NCBI GenBank assembly: GCA_041395205.1
Contig: JAWLAZ010000002.1
Location: 372,001 to 436,000, forward strand
DNA length: 64,000 nt
Reading direction: 5' to 3'
From: JAHEFU01 sp041395205
GTDB lineage: Bacteria > 4484-113 > JAFGCY01
Shown here: one piece after another, positions 8,488-16,954 of the stretch
Layout of the letters: every line of letters starts with the position of its first letter
Position numbering within the stretch: position 1 is the first letter of the stretch
Notes under the pieces: model-generated
Database searches by the model: none
The model's input: the letters and a program-made list of their open reading frames with translations, nothing else
Told to the model about the DNA's origin: nothing
Translations under genes and position numbers: made by a program

Positions 8488-9065
8488 CTGCTGCGCTTCA
8501 CGATCTGTCCGGGTTTGCCTCTACTCACCCATGGATTGCCGGCAATGTGGAAGCGCCAGTCCAGGTCGTCCTCAAACGAGAATCCGATCCGACGGCTGCT
8601 TGCCACGGACTCCCCTGGCAGAAGCGCACCGGGCAGCAGTCTGACTGCATGCCCTCCCATCAGGTCCAACCCATCATGCGCACGATCCAGCTGCAATGCC
8701 TTGCAGAGCAGGCCCGGCCCCTGGCAACGCAGCTGGGCATCCTCCAGCGGTTCCAGAGCCCTGATCAGTACGGCAGCTGCAGTTCCCTCCGGCTCGCAGA
8801 CGATGTTGGCGCAGTGGTACATGCCGTAGATCAGGTAGACATACAAAGTACCAGGCGGACCGAACATCGTTTCAGTCCGGGCTGTCCTGCCCCTGTATGC
8901 ATGGCAGCCAGGCTCACGCTGGTGATATGCTTCAGTTTCCACGATCCTGCCGCTGAGGATGCTCCGGTCGGGCAAGTGCCGCTGGATTATGCAACCCAGC
9001 AGGGATCGGGCAGCGCTGACGACGTCTCCGGCAAGAAGAGTGGCAAGCTGCGGGGCGTCCTGCAT
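8481..9065 (-). CDS. mpg: DNA-3-methyladenine glycosylase (AAG/MPG family)
   Basis: Base-excision repair glycosylase removing alkylated purines. Diagnostic blocks are RIVETEAYHQREPGCHAYRG, with the catalytic Glu of ETEAY, and GTLYVYLIYGMYHCANIV. At 194 residues it has the family length (about 190-230). It is convergent with flgI. A TATAAT at 9073-9078 lies 7 nt before the ATG, with a GTGACA 19 nt further upstream as a possible -35, so the mRNA is likely to be leaderless. It is divergent from the lipoprotein gene at 9097. Confidence 0.92.
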   Translation of the reverse strand: MQDAPQLATLLAGDVVSAARSLLGCIIQRHLPDRSILSGRIVETEAYHQREPGCHAYRGRTARTETMFGPPGTLYVYLIYGMYHCANIVCEPEGTAAAVLIRALEPLEDAQLRCQGPGLLCKALQLDRAHDGLDLMGGHAVRLLPGALLPGESVASSRRIGFSFEDDLDWRFHIAGNPWVSRGKPGQIVKRSRK

Positions 9066-9072
9066 ACCGGCG

Positions 9073-9103
9073 ATTATAGGTTACTGGGGAAGAACGATGT
9101 CAC
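9073..9103 (-). promoter_or_regulatory. promoter of mpg (TATAAT 7 nt before ATG)
   Basis: On the minus strand GTGACA (5 of 6 to TTGACA), a 19-nt spacer, then TATAAT at 9078-9073, and 7 nt to the ATG. The spacing predicts a transcript starting on or beside the start codon. Confidence 0.5.
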
Positions 9104-10302
9104 GAACGCTTTTCACGATTCTGGCAATCTGCCTGCTGGCAATCACCCTTGCCGCATGCCGCGATGATTCCAGGCAGAATGCGACAGCGGGCAATTCTGA
9201 AGCGACAAGTGCGGCAACCCCGCCTGGTGAAACTGAAGGCTGGACCGCCGAATCCGCCGCTGACATGCCCTACGGGCCACGCAGCAAGTCCGCAATTGAC
9301 TTCAAGGGGCTGTTCAACCGGGTCCCCTCCGCGCTGGACGTCGGCCGCAGCGGTGAGTTCGCTTTCTTCAAGATGATGCTAAGCGAGGGTGAACATGGCG
9401 TATTTCGCGTGCCCTTGCATGGTTCCGGGGCATTTGAACCTGTGGAGTTACTGCGTGATCCGGAGCAGAACATCGCTTACATCAAGGCTCATCCAAGTGC
9501 TGCCGAATGTCTCGTCACGACAAATCACATTGCCGCTGACGGACATGTGCATAACCGGGTGTGGAGAATAGCAGCCGGACTGCAGGAAGAAATCGTCTAT
9601 GAGAATTGTGAAGGCCTTCCGGAGAACCATCTGGAAATCTGGATGAACAACCTCAAGCCTTTTTATTCCTGGGACGGCAGCCAGGTCATCATCCCGTTTG
9701 ACCAGATGGGCGTGGTTGTCTGCACTGTCGGCAAACAGGACAGCCGCTTCATTCAACTGCCAGATCCGAAGATCCAGATCACCGGATTTGCCAGCGATGC
9801 GCTGCCGGATTCCGGAATGGGACGACTGGTCAGCTACATCGTCTGGGAGGCTCAGAGCCGCGATGAGAAATGCCGGCTGTTCACCCTTGATCTGGACAGG
9901 CTGGACAGATATGAACTGCAGGCTGACATAACCTGGATTGTCTACAACTTCGCTGCCCCCGATCTTGAGTTTGATCCCTGGGTGCTGCAGGGCTCGCGCC
10001 TTCCGGATTATCTCGAAGCGAAACGTCAGCCCAGACTGGCATACTTTGACAGGGAAAGCGGAACGCTGCGAGACATTGAACTCGGTGGCGATGCGGAGTT
10101 CAACCTCAGCATGGATCCACTCGGTCGCTCGACAGCATTCATGGACCACAACCGCCAGGGATTGGTGCTGCTTGATCTCGAAAGCGGCGAAAGTTCAGTA
10201 GATACCCGCTGGTTCAGCACGGAAGCCAGAATCTTCCAGACTGAAAATGCTCAATGCTATGTCTGGTACAAGGACATCTTTCTTCAGTCCTTCGCTGACT
10301 GA
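9097..10302 (+). CDS. lipoprotein of unknown function
   Basis: 401 residues from the ATG at 9097, preceded by GGGGAAGA. Residues 1-20 form a lipoprotein signal with lipobox LAAC, followed by a low-complexity Ser/Thr/Ala linker to about residue 50. The rest is a beta-rich domain with repeated short blade-like segments (for example EFAFFKMMLSEGEHGVFRVP, PKIQITGFASDALPD, RLAYFDRESGTLRDIELGG), which suggests a beta-propeller like those of TolB-type proteins; no catalytic motif is evident. It is divergent from mpg and followed by a histidine kinase 86 nt later. Not recognised as a known family. Confidence 0.8.
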   Translation: MSRTLFTILAICLLAITLAACRDDSRQNATAGNSEATSAATPPGETEGWTAESAADMPYGPRSKSAIDFKGLFNRVPSALDVGRSGEFAFFKMMLSEGEHGVFRVPLHGSGAFEPVELLRDPEQNIAYIKAHPSAAECLVTTNHIAADGHVHNRVWRIAAGLQEEIVYENCEGLPENHLEIWMNNLKPFYSWDGSQVIIPFDQMGVVVCTVGKQDSRFIQLPDPKIQITGFASDALPDSGMGRLVSYIVWEAQSRDEKCRLFTLDLDRLDRYELQADITWIVYNFAAPDLEFDPWVLQGSRLPDYLEAKRQPRLAYFDRESGTLRDIELGGDAEFNLSMDPLGRSTAFMDHNRQGLVLLDLESGESSVDTRWFSTEARIFQTENAQCYVWYKDIFLQSFAD

Positions 10303-10308
10303 ACCATT

Positions 10309-10338
10309 TTGGTGCAGACCTCCGGCACAGGCTAGAAT
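10309..10338 (+). promoter_or_regulatory. putative promoter of the hybrid kinase
   Basis: TTGGTG (10309-10314), an 18-nt spacer, then TAGAAT (10333-10338). The predicted leader is about 45 nt before the ATG at 10389. Confidence 0.4.
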
Positions 10339-10388
10339 GTTGATAGCTTAGGGAATGATGCAGGAGCCTCAGGGCTTGGCTTGGAGAA

Positions 10389-12005
10389 ATGGAGTCAGCA
10401 AAGGCCGGCGCAATCAGACGGGTACTCATTACGGAGAAGTCCGGTTCCTCACTTGATGCATTCGCTGAAGTTTTCAAGGGTTCCGGAATCAAGGTTGAAC
10501 ACAGCCGCTCCGCGGAGGAAACCCGCCATCTCGTCAGGGATCTTGATTTCTGCGCATACATCGTGGTGGATGACCTCGAGAATGGTTCGGGTCTGGATCT
10601 CGTTCGCGAACTACACAGACATGACACCCATGCACCGATCGTGCTCGTTGCTGACATCACCCGCAGAAGAATCCCGCTGGAGGAAGTCAGCATCGGCTGG
10701 AACGGCTGCTACATCCTGCGTGACAAGCAGTCGAACTTCATTCAGTCCGCCCATTCATGGATCATGCATGCCCTGCAGGTCGTGGAGCAAGAACGCGACA
10801 CGAGCCGCCGCGGGTCCGACAGCAGTGAGAACCGCGAATTGCTGCGCAGCCAGCGCCTGGAAAGCGTCGGGATGCTCGCCAGCGGCATCGCCCATGACTT
10901 CAACAACATCCTGATGGCGATCCTCGGCAATGCCAGCATTGCCAAGGACAAGATCGGCCGCGACCATGAAGCCCAGCGCTTCCTGAACATCATTGAGCAG
11001 TGCGCCGAACGTGCATCAGCACTCAGCACCAGCCTGATGCGCTATGCGCGGGGCGAGAAATCGGACTGGATCCCGATCTACCTGCCTGACCATGTCGACG
11101 AACTGCTGAACATCATCAGCACCGGCCTGCCCGGGCATGTGATGATCGAGAAGGAATTCGAGAAGGTCCAGCCCGTGGAGGGCGATGCCACAAAGCTGCA
11201 GCAGGTGATCATGAATCTCTGCCTGAATGCCGGCGATGCCATGAATGAGCGCAAGGTGCGCAGTGGCGGCCAGTCCTACATGGGCGTGCTGAGCATCGGG
11301 ATCCACCCGGCCCAGCTCAGCCAGCTGCAGATCAGCGAGCATGCGCTTGACGAGCAGCGCATGGCACGCGGCTTTGTGCGCATGGACATCAGTGACAACG
11401 GCATCGGCATGAACCAGAACACCCTGCAGACCATCTTCCGCCCGTTCTTCACGACGAAGAAGTCAGGGCGTGGACTGGGACTGAGCAGCGTGCAGGGGAT
11501 CATCGAGGAACAGGGCGGCTTCATTGATGTTGTCAGCGAGCCCGGCGTCGGCACGACCTTCAGCGTCTATCTGCCCTGCTGCGAGAACTACAGGGATGAG
11601 GACAGCCTGCTCACGGAGATGCTCAGCGAGCCGGCCGTGCTTGTCGTCGAAGGTGACGAGGAGATGCGGCGTCTGCTGGCACTCAACCTGCAGAATACCG
11701 ATTACCAGGTGCTGCTGGTTGCGAATGTCGACGAGGCCCTCGCCGTGTTCCTGGAGCATCAGTCGCAGATCAACCTGATCCTGATCGGCCTCGCGGGTTC
11801 CATCACGCAGTCAGCCCGTGATCTGGAGAGCCTGCGCCGAGTCAACGAAAGCACACCGATCGTCGTCACTACCGAGCTGGAGCGCGAGGCGCTGCAGCCG
11901 CTCTTCGAGGCGGAACTGGCAACTGACTACGTGCAGCAGCCATTCAAGCCTGACGTGCTGGTACGCGTGATCCGCGACGTGATCCGCCGCTCCGGCAGGG
12001 GTTAA
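10389..12005 (+). CDS. hybrid histidine kinase flanked by two degenerate receiver domains
   Basis: 538 residues, soluble. Residues 10-125 are a receiver-like domain (RVLITEKSG...YIVVDDLENGSGLDLV) in which the usual N-terminal acidic pair is replaced by EK. Residues 155-225 form a HisKA dimerisation domain with His169 in ASGIAHDFNN. Residues 260-395 form the HATPase_c domain with N box MNLCLNAGDAM, G1 DISDNGIGM and G2 GRGLGLSSV. Residues 415-535 are a second receiver-like domain (VLVVEGDEEMRRLL...LILIGLAGS) with Gly467 where the phospho-accepting Asp should be. The C-terminal receiver therefore probably cannot be phosphorylated and may act as a docking or regulatory module. No transmembrane segment or cognate response regulator is nearby. 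It ends overlapping the convergent AhpD-like gene by 4 nt. Confidence 0.88.
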   Translation: MESAKAGAIRRVLITEKSGSSLDAFAEVFKGSGIKVEHSRSAEETRHLVRDLDFCAYIVVDDLENGSGLDLVRELHRHDTHAPIVLVADITRRRIPLEEVSIGWNGCYILRDKQSNFIQSAHSWIMHALQVVEQERDTSRRGSDSSENRELLRSQRLESVGMLASGIAHDFNNILMAILGNASIAKDKIGRDHEAQRFLNIIEQCAERASALSTSLMRYARGEKSDWIPIYLPDHVDELLNIISTGLPGHVMIEKEFEKVQPVEGDATKLQQVIMNLCLNAGDAMNERKVRSGGQSYMGVLSIGIHPAQLSQLQISEHALDEQRMARGFVRMDISDNGIGMNQNTLQTIFRPFFTTKKSGRGLGLSSVQGIIEEQGGFIDVVSEPGVGTTFSVYLPCCENYRDEDSLLTEMLSEPAVLVVEGDEEMRRLLALNLQNTDYQVLLVANVDEALAVFLEHQSQINLILIGLAGSITQSARDLESLRRVNESTPIVVTTELEREALQPLFEAELATDYVQQPFKPDVLVRVIRDVIRRSGRG

Positions 12006-12364
12006 TCCGCCGCGGGAGCACCGGCCTGCAGTTCCTCCCAGGCCTTGAAGGCCCGGCGGATGTGCGGGATCGTGATCGAGCCGCCGACGATCAGGCCGAT
12101 GCTCAATGTCTCCTCGATCTCCTCAGTGCTGGCACCTTTCTGGAAGCTCTCGTTGATGTGGTAGAAGATACAGTCATCGCAGCGCAGTACGAGCGAAGCC
12201 ACCAGGCCCATCAGCTCCTTGGTCTTCTCGGGCAGCGCGCCTTCACGGTAGACGGCTCCGTCGAGATTCCAGAAGCGCTTCATGCTCTGCCCGGCATTGC
12301 GCATCACGACCTCGTTGAGTTCGAGGCGCTTCTGGTTGTACTCATGGATATCGCGATATGACAT
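12002..12364 (-). CDS. carboxymuconolactone decarboxylase/AhpD-like protein
   Basis: 120 residues, a single all-helical CMD domain. The motif LRCDDCIFYHI has the CxxC and downstream His typical of AhpD-type peroxidase partners rather than true decarboxylases, so a thiol redox role is more likely. It has a GGGAG ribosome-binding site. It is separated from iorB by an intrinsic terminator, so it may be transcribed by read-through or from its own promoter. Its 3' end overlaps the convergent histidine kinase by 4 nt. Confidence 0.85.
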   Translation of the reverse strand: MSYRDIHEYNQKRLELNEVVMRNAGQSMKRFWNLDGAVYREGALPEKTKELMGLVASLVLRCDDCIFYHINESFQKGASTEEIEETLSIGLIVGGSITIPHIRRAFKAWEELQAGAPAAD

Positions 12365-12381
12365 TGCAGGCTCCCTGTTTC

Positions 12382-12408
12382 AAAAAAAATGGCGAGTTCT
12401 CACCCGCC
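12382..12408 (-). terminator. terminator after the ior operon
   Basis: On the minus strand GGCGGG pairs with CTCGCC (one G-U) around TGAGAA and is followed by an A and eight T residues. It lies between iorB and the AhpD-like gene. Confidence 0.7.
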
Positions 12409-12435
12409 TGTAATCAATTCCGTTTCGTCACCGGA

Positions 12436-13026
12436 TCAGGTCCGGGCTGCCATCGCCTGCTCGAAGACCCGCAGGTTGGCATCCCGCGCCCCGGCCGGGC
12501 TGATCTCCAGCAGCTGCTCGCGGATGATGTCACCGGTGACTCCCTCCACCAGCTCGAAACTGGCAATCCTGCCGAGCACTGCGGTATTCTGCATCCGCAC
12601 GTCAGGCAGGTCCTCGATGAACACACGTTCCAGCTTGCCCTGGCGCTCAGCCACCGCCTGCTCCAGTTCGCTGATGGCGGGATACTCCGTCTTGCCCATC
12701 CGCACGTGGATCGGCTGCTGCTCGGCATCGTAGTAGATGCAGGTTCCGCCCTCGCGCATGTAGTTGACAATGCCGCGGTAGGCTTCTAGCCGTTCCAGCC
12801 CGACGATCAGATCCGCCTCACCCGGCGTGATGCGGGGTGTGAACAGCTTGTCACGCGTACCGATGCGCAGGTGGCTGACGACGATCCCGCCGCGCTGCGC
12901 CAGGCCGTGGGTGTCAACGCCGAGCACGGCATAGCCTGCTGCCAGGCAGGACTGGATCAGCACCTCGCTGAGCAGGCCGATGCCCTGTCCGCCGACGCCG
13001 CAGATGAAAATGTTGTAGTTCTTCAT
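12436..13026 (-). CDS. iorB: indolepyruvate:ferredoxin oxidoreductase beta subunit
   Basis: Gamma-domain subunit of the 2-oxoacid:ferredoxin oxidoreductase that decarboxylates arylpyruvates to aryl-acetyl-CoA. The N-terminus YNIFICGVGGQGIGLLSEVL is the glycine-rich signature, followed by DTHGLAQRGGIVVSHLRIG. The length of 196 residues is usual. Its ATG overlaps the ferredoxin stop codon (TAATG), so the two are translationally coupled. It works with iorA (13249) and the ferredoxin (13026) as one complex in the cytoplasm. Confidence 0.92.
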   Translation of the reverse strand: MKNYNIFICGVGGQGIGLLSEVLIQSCLAAGYAVLGVDTHGLAQRGGIVVSHLRIGTRDKLFTPRITPGEADLIVGLERLEAYRGIVNYMREGGTCIYYDAEQQPIHVRMGKTEYPAISELEQAVAERQGKLERVFIEDLPDVRMQNTAVLGRIASFELVEGVTGDIIREQLLEISPAGARDANLRVFEQAMAART

Positions 13027-13235
13027 TACTCGCCTGCCCCCTCACGCTTGGGCCGCCTGATTGCATCCTTCGGGCAGACCTGGATGCAGGAGCCGTTGCC
13101 ATTGCAGAGATCATTGATGATGTAGGCCAGGCCATCGGGCTTGCGGCCGATCGCCGGACAGGCGAACTTCTCATAGCAGGTGCCGCACTTCTCGCAGGCA
13201 CTCTCATCCACATACACGGGGGGCATCAGTCCCAT
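13026..13235 (-). CDS. ferredoxin subunit of the ior complex, one cluster missing a Cys
   Basis: 69 residues with two ferredoxin motifs. The first, CEKCGTCYEKFACPAI, is a full cluster motif of the IorA C-terminal type. The second, CNGNGSCIQVCPKDAI, has Asn where the second Cys of CxxCxxCxxxCP should be, leaving three cysteines. In many bacteria this domain is fused to the C-terminus of IorA; here it is a separate gene between iorA and iorB, 13 nt after the former and overlapping the latter by 1 nt. It probably passes electrons from the TPP site to a free ferredoxin. The three-Cys site could hold a 3Fe-4S cluster or use a non-Cys ligand. Confidence 0.88.
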   Translation of the reverse strand: MGLMPPVYVDESACEKCGTCYEKFACPAIGRKPDGLAYIINDLCNGNGSCIQVCPKDAIRRPKREGAGE

Positions 13236-13248
13236 TTACGATTCTCCT

Positions 13249-14979
13249 CTAGCGGTTGACGGACTGCGCGTTCTTGGTGGCGGCAGCCCGCTTGCGCTTG
13301 TCCCTGATGAACTTCAGCATGCAGGGGTGCTTGGCGATCACGACGCCGAAACCTTCATGATTCATGGCATCGCGCATGTGATCCTTGAGCTTGTCCTGCA
13401 TGTAGGCATCCACGCTGCGCAGGAACTTCACACCGAGAGCCTCGAGCACCTCGGGGATCTTGATCTTGTCTCCGATCTCACCGGTGGCCGCGTGCGGCTG
13501 GTGGCCGGTCATCGCCGTGGTGTAGTTCTCCAGCACCACGAGCGTGACATTGCGGTCGTACAGCACATTGTTGATGATCCCGGGCAGGCCGGCATGGAAG
13601 AAGGTCGAATCACCGATGAAGCAGACGACCTTGCGCTTGTCATTGCCGATGGCCAGGCCACCGGCCGTGCCATTGCTGTGTCCCATGCACAGCAGCACGG
13701 TGCCCATCTCATACGGCTTCATGCTGCCCAGTGAATGGCAGCCGATGTCGGCGACCGTGATCGTCTCCGGGAACTCCTCCTCGATCAGCTCGCGGATCGC
13801 GAAGAACGCGCTGCGGTGACCGCAGCCGGGGCACATCTGCGCCAGGCGCGGGCTGACTTCCTCGGCGGGTTCCGCGCGTGCTGGCTGAGGTTCGAAGCAC
13901 TCCGGCCAGAAGCCGCTGAACAGGTCCCAGACACGCTGCGGCACGAATTCATGCATCAGGTGCTCGACCTCGGGCCGCACGAGGATCTTCGTCGCGACCT
14001 TGTTGTCAAAGGCAATGGCCTTGATCTCGCTTTCGAGAATCCTGTCCAGTTCCTCGAGGATGAACACTTCATCATGTGCATTGAGGAAGTCCACGATCTG
14101 CTCAGGGTTGAGCGGGAAGGTGATTCCCAGCTTTAGTACGTCAATCGGTGAACCGCTGCGGTCGAGACATTCCAGCACACTGTATGCGGGAATCGAATGC
14201 GTGATCACGCCGAGCCTGCGGCCGCTGACAGGCTCGCTGCCATTGGGGCTGATCACCCGGTTGGCTGGCGAACTGAGGGCATGCTTCTCCACTGCAGCCA
14301 GCTTGGCGAAGGCCTTGCGCTTCAGCGGGAAGACCGCAGTCGTGATCGGCCAGTACTCCAGGCCCTCCGCGTGATAGCGCGGTGTCCAGTCGTAGTCATG
14401 CTCGGGGATCGGTCCGAACTCAACCAGCTCGCGGGCGTGGCAGACATGTGTGGTCATCCGGAACAGCACGGGGAGCTTGAGCTTCTTGGAGAGCTCCACG
14501 GCCTCCATGAACATGGAGTAGGTCTCGGAAGGTGAACCGGGCTCGAAGATCGGCATCATCATCATCCGCCCGGCATGGCGGTTGTCCTGCTCGTTCTGGC
14601 TGGAGTTCGCGCCGGGGTCATCACCGATCACTACCACTATGCCACCCGTACAGTCCAGCATGCTGAGCTGCACGGCGCTGTCCAGGGCCACGTTCAGGCC
14701 GACGGACTTGAAGAACACGACGCTCAGATGGCCATTGATGGAAGCCCCGAAGGCCGTTTCAGTGGCGACCTTCTCATTGGTGGCCCATTCGAAATGGATC
14801 GGGCGCTGCTCCTCGGGAATGATCTCAATGGCCGCGGCAATCTCCGGAGTCGGAGAGCCGGGATAGGCAGAGACCACCATCACACCGGATTCCAGCATGG
14901 CCCGCACCAGGGCATGATTGCCCATCATCAGTCCGGTCCAGGCGTCTTTGCGGATCATGTTTTCGGCGAATTTGCTCAT
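13249..14979 (-). CDS. iorA: indolepyruvate:ferredoxin oxidoreductase alpha subunit
   Basis: TPP-dependent catalytic subunit, 576 residues. The N-terminal PYR domain has VVSAYPGSPTPEIA and EWATNEKVATETAFGAS; the C-terminal PP/TPP domain has CPGCGHRS, DIGCHSLG and GDSTFFHAGLPGIINNVL (diphosphate-binding GDx..NN). It ends after KHPCMLKFIRDKRKR without the usual fused ferredoxin domain, which is supplied by the next gene. A strong GAGGAG ribosome-binding site precedes the ATG, and a TATAAT box lies at 15062-15067. Role: degradation of aromatic amino acids or, in reverse, arylpyruvate synthesis. Confidence 0.95.
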   Translation of the reverse strand: MSKFAENMIRKDAWTGLMMGNHALVRAMLESGVMVVSAYPGSPTPEIAAAIEIIPEEQRPIHFEWATNEKVATETAFGASINGHLSVVFFKSVGLNVALDSAVQLSMLDCTGGIVVVIGDDPGANSSQNEQDNRHAGRMMMMPIFEPGSPSETYSMFMEAVELSKKLKLPVLFRMTTHVCHARELVEFGPIPEHDYDWTPRYHAEGLEYWPITTAVFPLKRKAFAKLAAVEKHALSSPANRVISPNGSEPVSGRRLGVITHSIPAYSVLECLDRSGSPIDVLKLGITFPLNPEQIVDFLNAHDEVFILEELDRILESEIKAIAFDNKVATKILVRPEVEHLMHEFVPQRVWDLFSGFWPECFEPQPARAEPAEEVSPRLAQMCPGCGHRSAFFAIRELIEEEFPETITVADIGCHSLGSMKPYEMGTVLLCMGHSNGTAGGLAIGNDKRKVVCFIGDSTFFHAGLPGIINNVLYDRNVTLVVLENYTTAMTGHQPHAATGEIGDKIKIPEVLEALGVKFLRSVDAYMQDKLKDHMRDAMNHEGFGVVIAKHPCMLKFIRDKRKRAAATKNAQSVNR

Positions 14980-15061
14980 GCAGTCTTCTCTCCTCGTGCG
15001 CGGTGGAACGCGGCTTGCGGATGCCTGTCCGTGCCGGGCGCAGCCGGGTTTGCGCGGCTAC

Positions 15062-15067
15062 ATTATA
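15062..15067 (-). promoter_or_regulatory. -10 box of the ior operon
   Basis: Perfect TATAAT on the minus strand about 80 nt before the iorA ATG, with a poor -35 (CTGATG) 18 nt upstream. It lies in the 109-nt gap after mutM. Confidence 0.45.
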
Positions 15068-15088
15068 GGGCATTCAGGTTGCCGGCCA

Positions 15089-15904
15089 TCAGCGCTGACA
15101 GGCCGGACACCAGAAGGTGGAGCGCTGGGCCTGCACAGCTCGCTGTATTTCAGTACCGCAATGGCGGCAGCCTTCACCTGAATGCTGGTAGACACAGAGA
15201 TACTTCTGATAGCCACCGACTTCGCCGTTGGCATTCTGGAAATCGCTGAAGGTCGTACCGCAGTGGCGGATGGCCTTGCGCAGGATCTTGCGGATCGATG
15301 CCGTGAGTACCCTGAGCTCAGGTTCGGTGAGACTGCTTACGGAGCGAAAGGGGTCAATCCCACAGTCGAAGAGGATTTCGCTGGCATAGATATTACCGAT
15401 TCCGCAGATACGGTCCTGCCTCAGTAACCAGACCTTGACAGGCATTTCACTGCCCCTGATCAGTTCCCCCAATCTCCTGTGTGTGAAGCTGCGATCCAGC
15501 GGCTCTGCTCCGGCCGGCTGGGCTTCAAGCTCAGTGGCATAGAGCTTGATGGTTCCGAAGCGGCGCATGTCGAAGAAGTCCACCCGGCCCCTGTCCAGCT
15601 CAAGCACGGCGCGCAGGTGCCGCTCACCACGCTCACTGGCCTGTCCCTCCAGTGAATGGATCAGCCTGCCGGTCATCCTCAGATGGACTGCCAGGAACAC
15701 TGGATCAGCCTGACCAGGGGTTCTGAGTTCGAATACCACTTCCTTGCCGATCCGCCGGACCTGTGCGATGCGTGCGCCACTCAGCTGAGAAGGCGGGTCA
15801 AAGGCCAGCAGGCTGTCCAGCACATGCAGGCGCCTGAGCTGCCTGCCGCGTACGAGCGGGTCCAGCTGGCGCGCCACGGTTTCGACTTCCGGCAATTCAG
15901 GCAA
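15089..15904 (-). CDS. mutM: formamidopyrimidine-DNA glycosylase (Fpg/MutM)
   Basis: Repairs 8-oxoguanine and FapyG. After the start residue the protein begins PELPEVETVARQL, giving the catalytic N-terminal Pro and Glu. A helix-two-turn-helix region includes GIGNIYASEILF, and the C-terminal zinc finger CRHCGTEIQ...FWCPACQR has all four cysteines. Length 271 residues. The start codon is TTG at 15904, 7 nt after the rubredoxin stop, so the two are probably co-transcribed. Confidence 0.95.
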   Translation of the reverse strand: MPELPEVETVARQLDPLVRGRQLRRLHVLDSLLAFDPPSQLSGARIAQVRRIGKEVVFELRTPGQADPVFLAVHLRMTGRLIHSLEGQASERGERHLRAVLELDRGRVDFFDMRRFGTIKLYATELEAQPAGAEPLDRSFTHRRLGELIRGSEMPVKVWLLRQDRICGIGNIYASEILFDCGIDPFRSVSSLTEPELRVLTASIRKILRKAIRHCGTTFSDFQNANGEVGGYQKYLCVYQHSGEGCRHCGTEIQRAVQAQRSTFWCPACQR

Positions 15905-15911
15905 GTGCTTG

Positions 15912-16079
15912 TCAGTCCCCGTCGTAGGGGACGAAGTCGTCCTTGGTCACACCGCAGACCGGGCAGTACCAGTCATCCGGAATGTCCTCGAAGGCGGTTC
16001 CGGGAGGAATGCCGCCATCGGGGTCGCCTTCCTCCGGATCATAGACATATCCGCACGGCTCGCAAATGTACTTCTGCAT
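15912..16079 (-). CDS. rubredoxin
   Basis: A 55-residue one-electron carrier, short but clear. It begins MQKYICEPCGYVYDPEEGDP, has IPPGTAFEDIPDDWYCPVCG, and ends PYDGD. Both CxxCG knuckles bind the single iron. The ATG at 16079 has AAGGAGAA 7 nt upstream, and a TAAAAT/AATAT stretch lies about 50 nt further. It precedes mutM with a 7-nt gap. The pairing may supply reducing capacity or oxygen protection, but a partner cannot be named. Other redox proteins (cytochrome b5-like and the c-haem lipoproteins) follow immediately. Confidence 0.95.
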   Translation of the reverse strand: MQKYICEPCGYVYDPEEGDPDGGIPPGTAFEDIPDDWYCPVCGVTKDDFVPYDGD

Positions 16080-16176
16080 CGGTAGTTCTCCTTGGACAGC
16101 CGGGCATGCCGGCTGCCGATATTTTAGCGAAAGGATGCAGCCTGTTTACCACCGCAGTTGCGCGACTATCGGATCA

Positions 16177-16890
16177 TCAGTTCGGGAATGAGATCTTGCC
16201 GCCGTAGTAGCCCAGCGCCAGCACCAGCGGCATCATCAGATATACACTCATCGAATACCACCAGAATGCGGGGCCGGAACTGATGCTGGCATCAAGCGGC
16301 GCCAGGAACCAGATGGCCACTCCGGCGCAGGAGACGAGCAGGAGAATGGCGGACAGCACATTCTTCTGCAGGTAGGGCCAGGCCCAGCTCGCATTGTACT
16401 CGTACCACCAGGAGCTCAGTCCGGTGGCTACGGCCGGAAAGCTGAAGAGCGTTGAGATCAGCATGTTCACGAAGGCGGCAAAGCGCAGCTGTGTGCCAAG
16501 CGGCTCAGCGGTCAGCAGAGCTCCGGCCTGCAGCAGGCTGGCAACCATACCAAGCGCGACCGGATAATGCACCGTGACCGGATGCAGATGCCTGCGGTTG
16601 CTGTAGCCCCACAGCCAGGGAATGCGCTGCTCATCTTCCGGACTGTCCTCAAGCAGCCTGCCGACCACGACGAAACGCTCCATCACGTCTTCCTCGTGGG
16701 GAGCCGGAGCCATTTCCGGAGTCAGGTCGTTGCCGGCATGGTGCTTGCGGACATGGACGCCATTGCGCCAGAGCTTGCTGTCGGTGACGTCGTAGACGAG
16801 GCCCTTGTAGGCCACATAGGATCTGCGGCCTTCCTTGCCATCGTACTGGCTGAGTTCCTCAGCCGTGAATGTCTTCGCGGGATCGCTCAT
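16177..16890 (-). CDS. cytochrome b5-like/DUF2231-like membrane protein
   Basis: 237 residues in two parts. Residues 5-75 are a cytochrome b5-like haem-binding domain (AYKGLVYDVTDSKLWRNG, then VHVRKHHAGNDLT and APHEEDVMERFVVVG) with histidines in the usual axial-ligand regions but no HPGG motif. Residues 95-237 are a membrane domain with about four hydrophobic helices beginning RRHLHPVTVHYPVALG, as in DUF2231-type proteins, whose histidines may bind a second haem. A role in membrane electron transfer is inferred. TAGAAT lies at 16901-16906. The c-haem lipoprotein cluster ends 64 nt away and runs in the same direction, towards this gene. Confidence 0.85.
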   Translation of the reverse strand: MSDPAKTFTAEELSQYDGKEGRRSYVAYKGLVYDVTDSKLWRNGVHVRKHHAGNDLTPEMAPAPHEEDVMERFVVVGRLLEDSPEDEQRIPWLWGYSNRRHLHPVTVHYPVALGMVASLLQAGALLTAEPLGTQLRFAAFVNMLISTLFSFPAVATGLSSWWYEYNASWAWPYLQKNVLSAILLLVSCAGVAIWFLAPLDASISSGPAFWWYSMSVYLMMPLVLALGYYGGKISFPN

Positions 16891-16900
16891 GCGGCGCTCA

Positions 16901-16906
16901 TATTCT
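16901..16906 (-). promoter_or_regulatory. -10-like TAGAAT of the cytochrome b5-like gene
   Basis: TAGAAT on the minus strand, 10 nt before the ATG at 16890. The same hexamer precedes the CHAD, fmdB and S9 peptidase genes. Confidence 0.35.
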
Positions 16907-16954
16907 AGCGAGTGCCGAAATATTCACTAGCTCACCTGATCACCAGTGCTTTCC

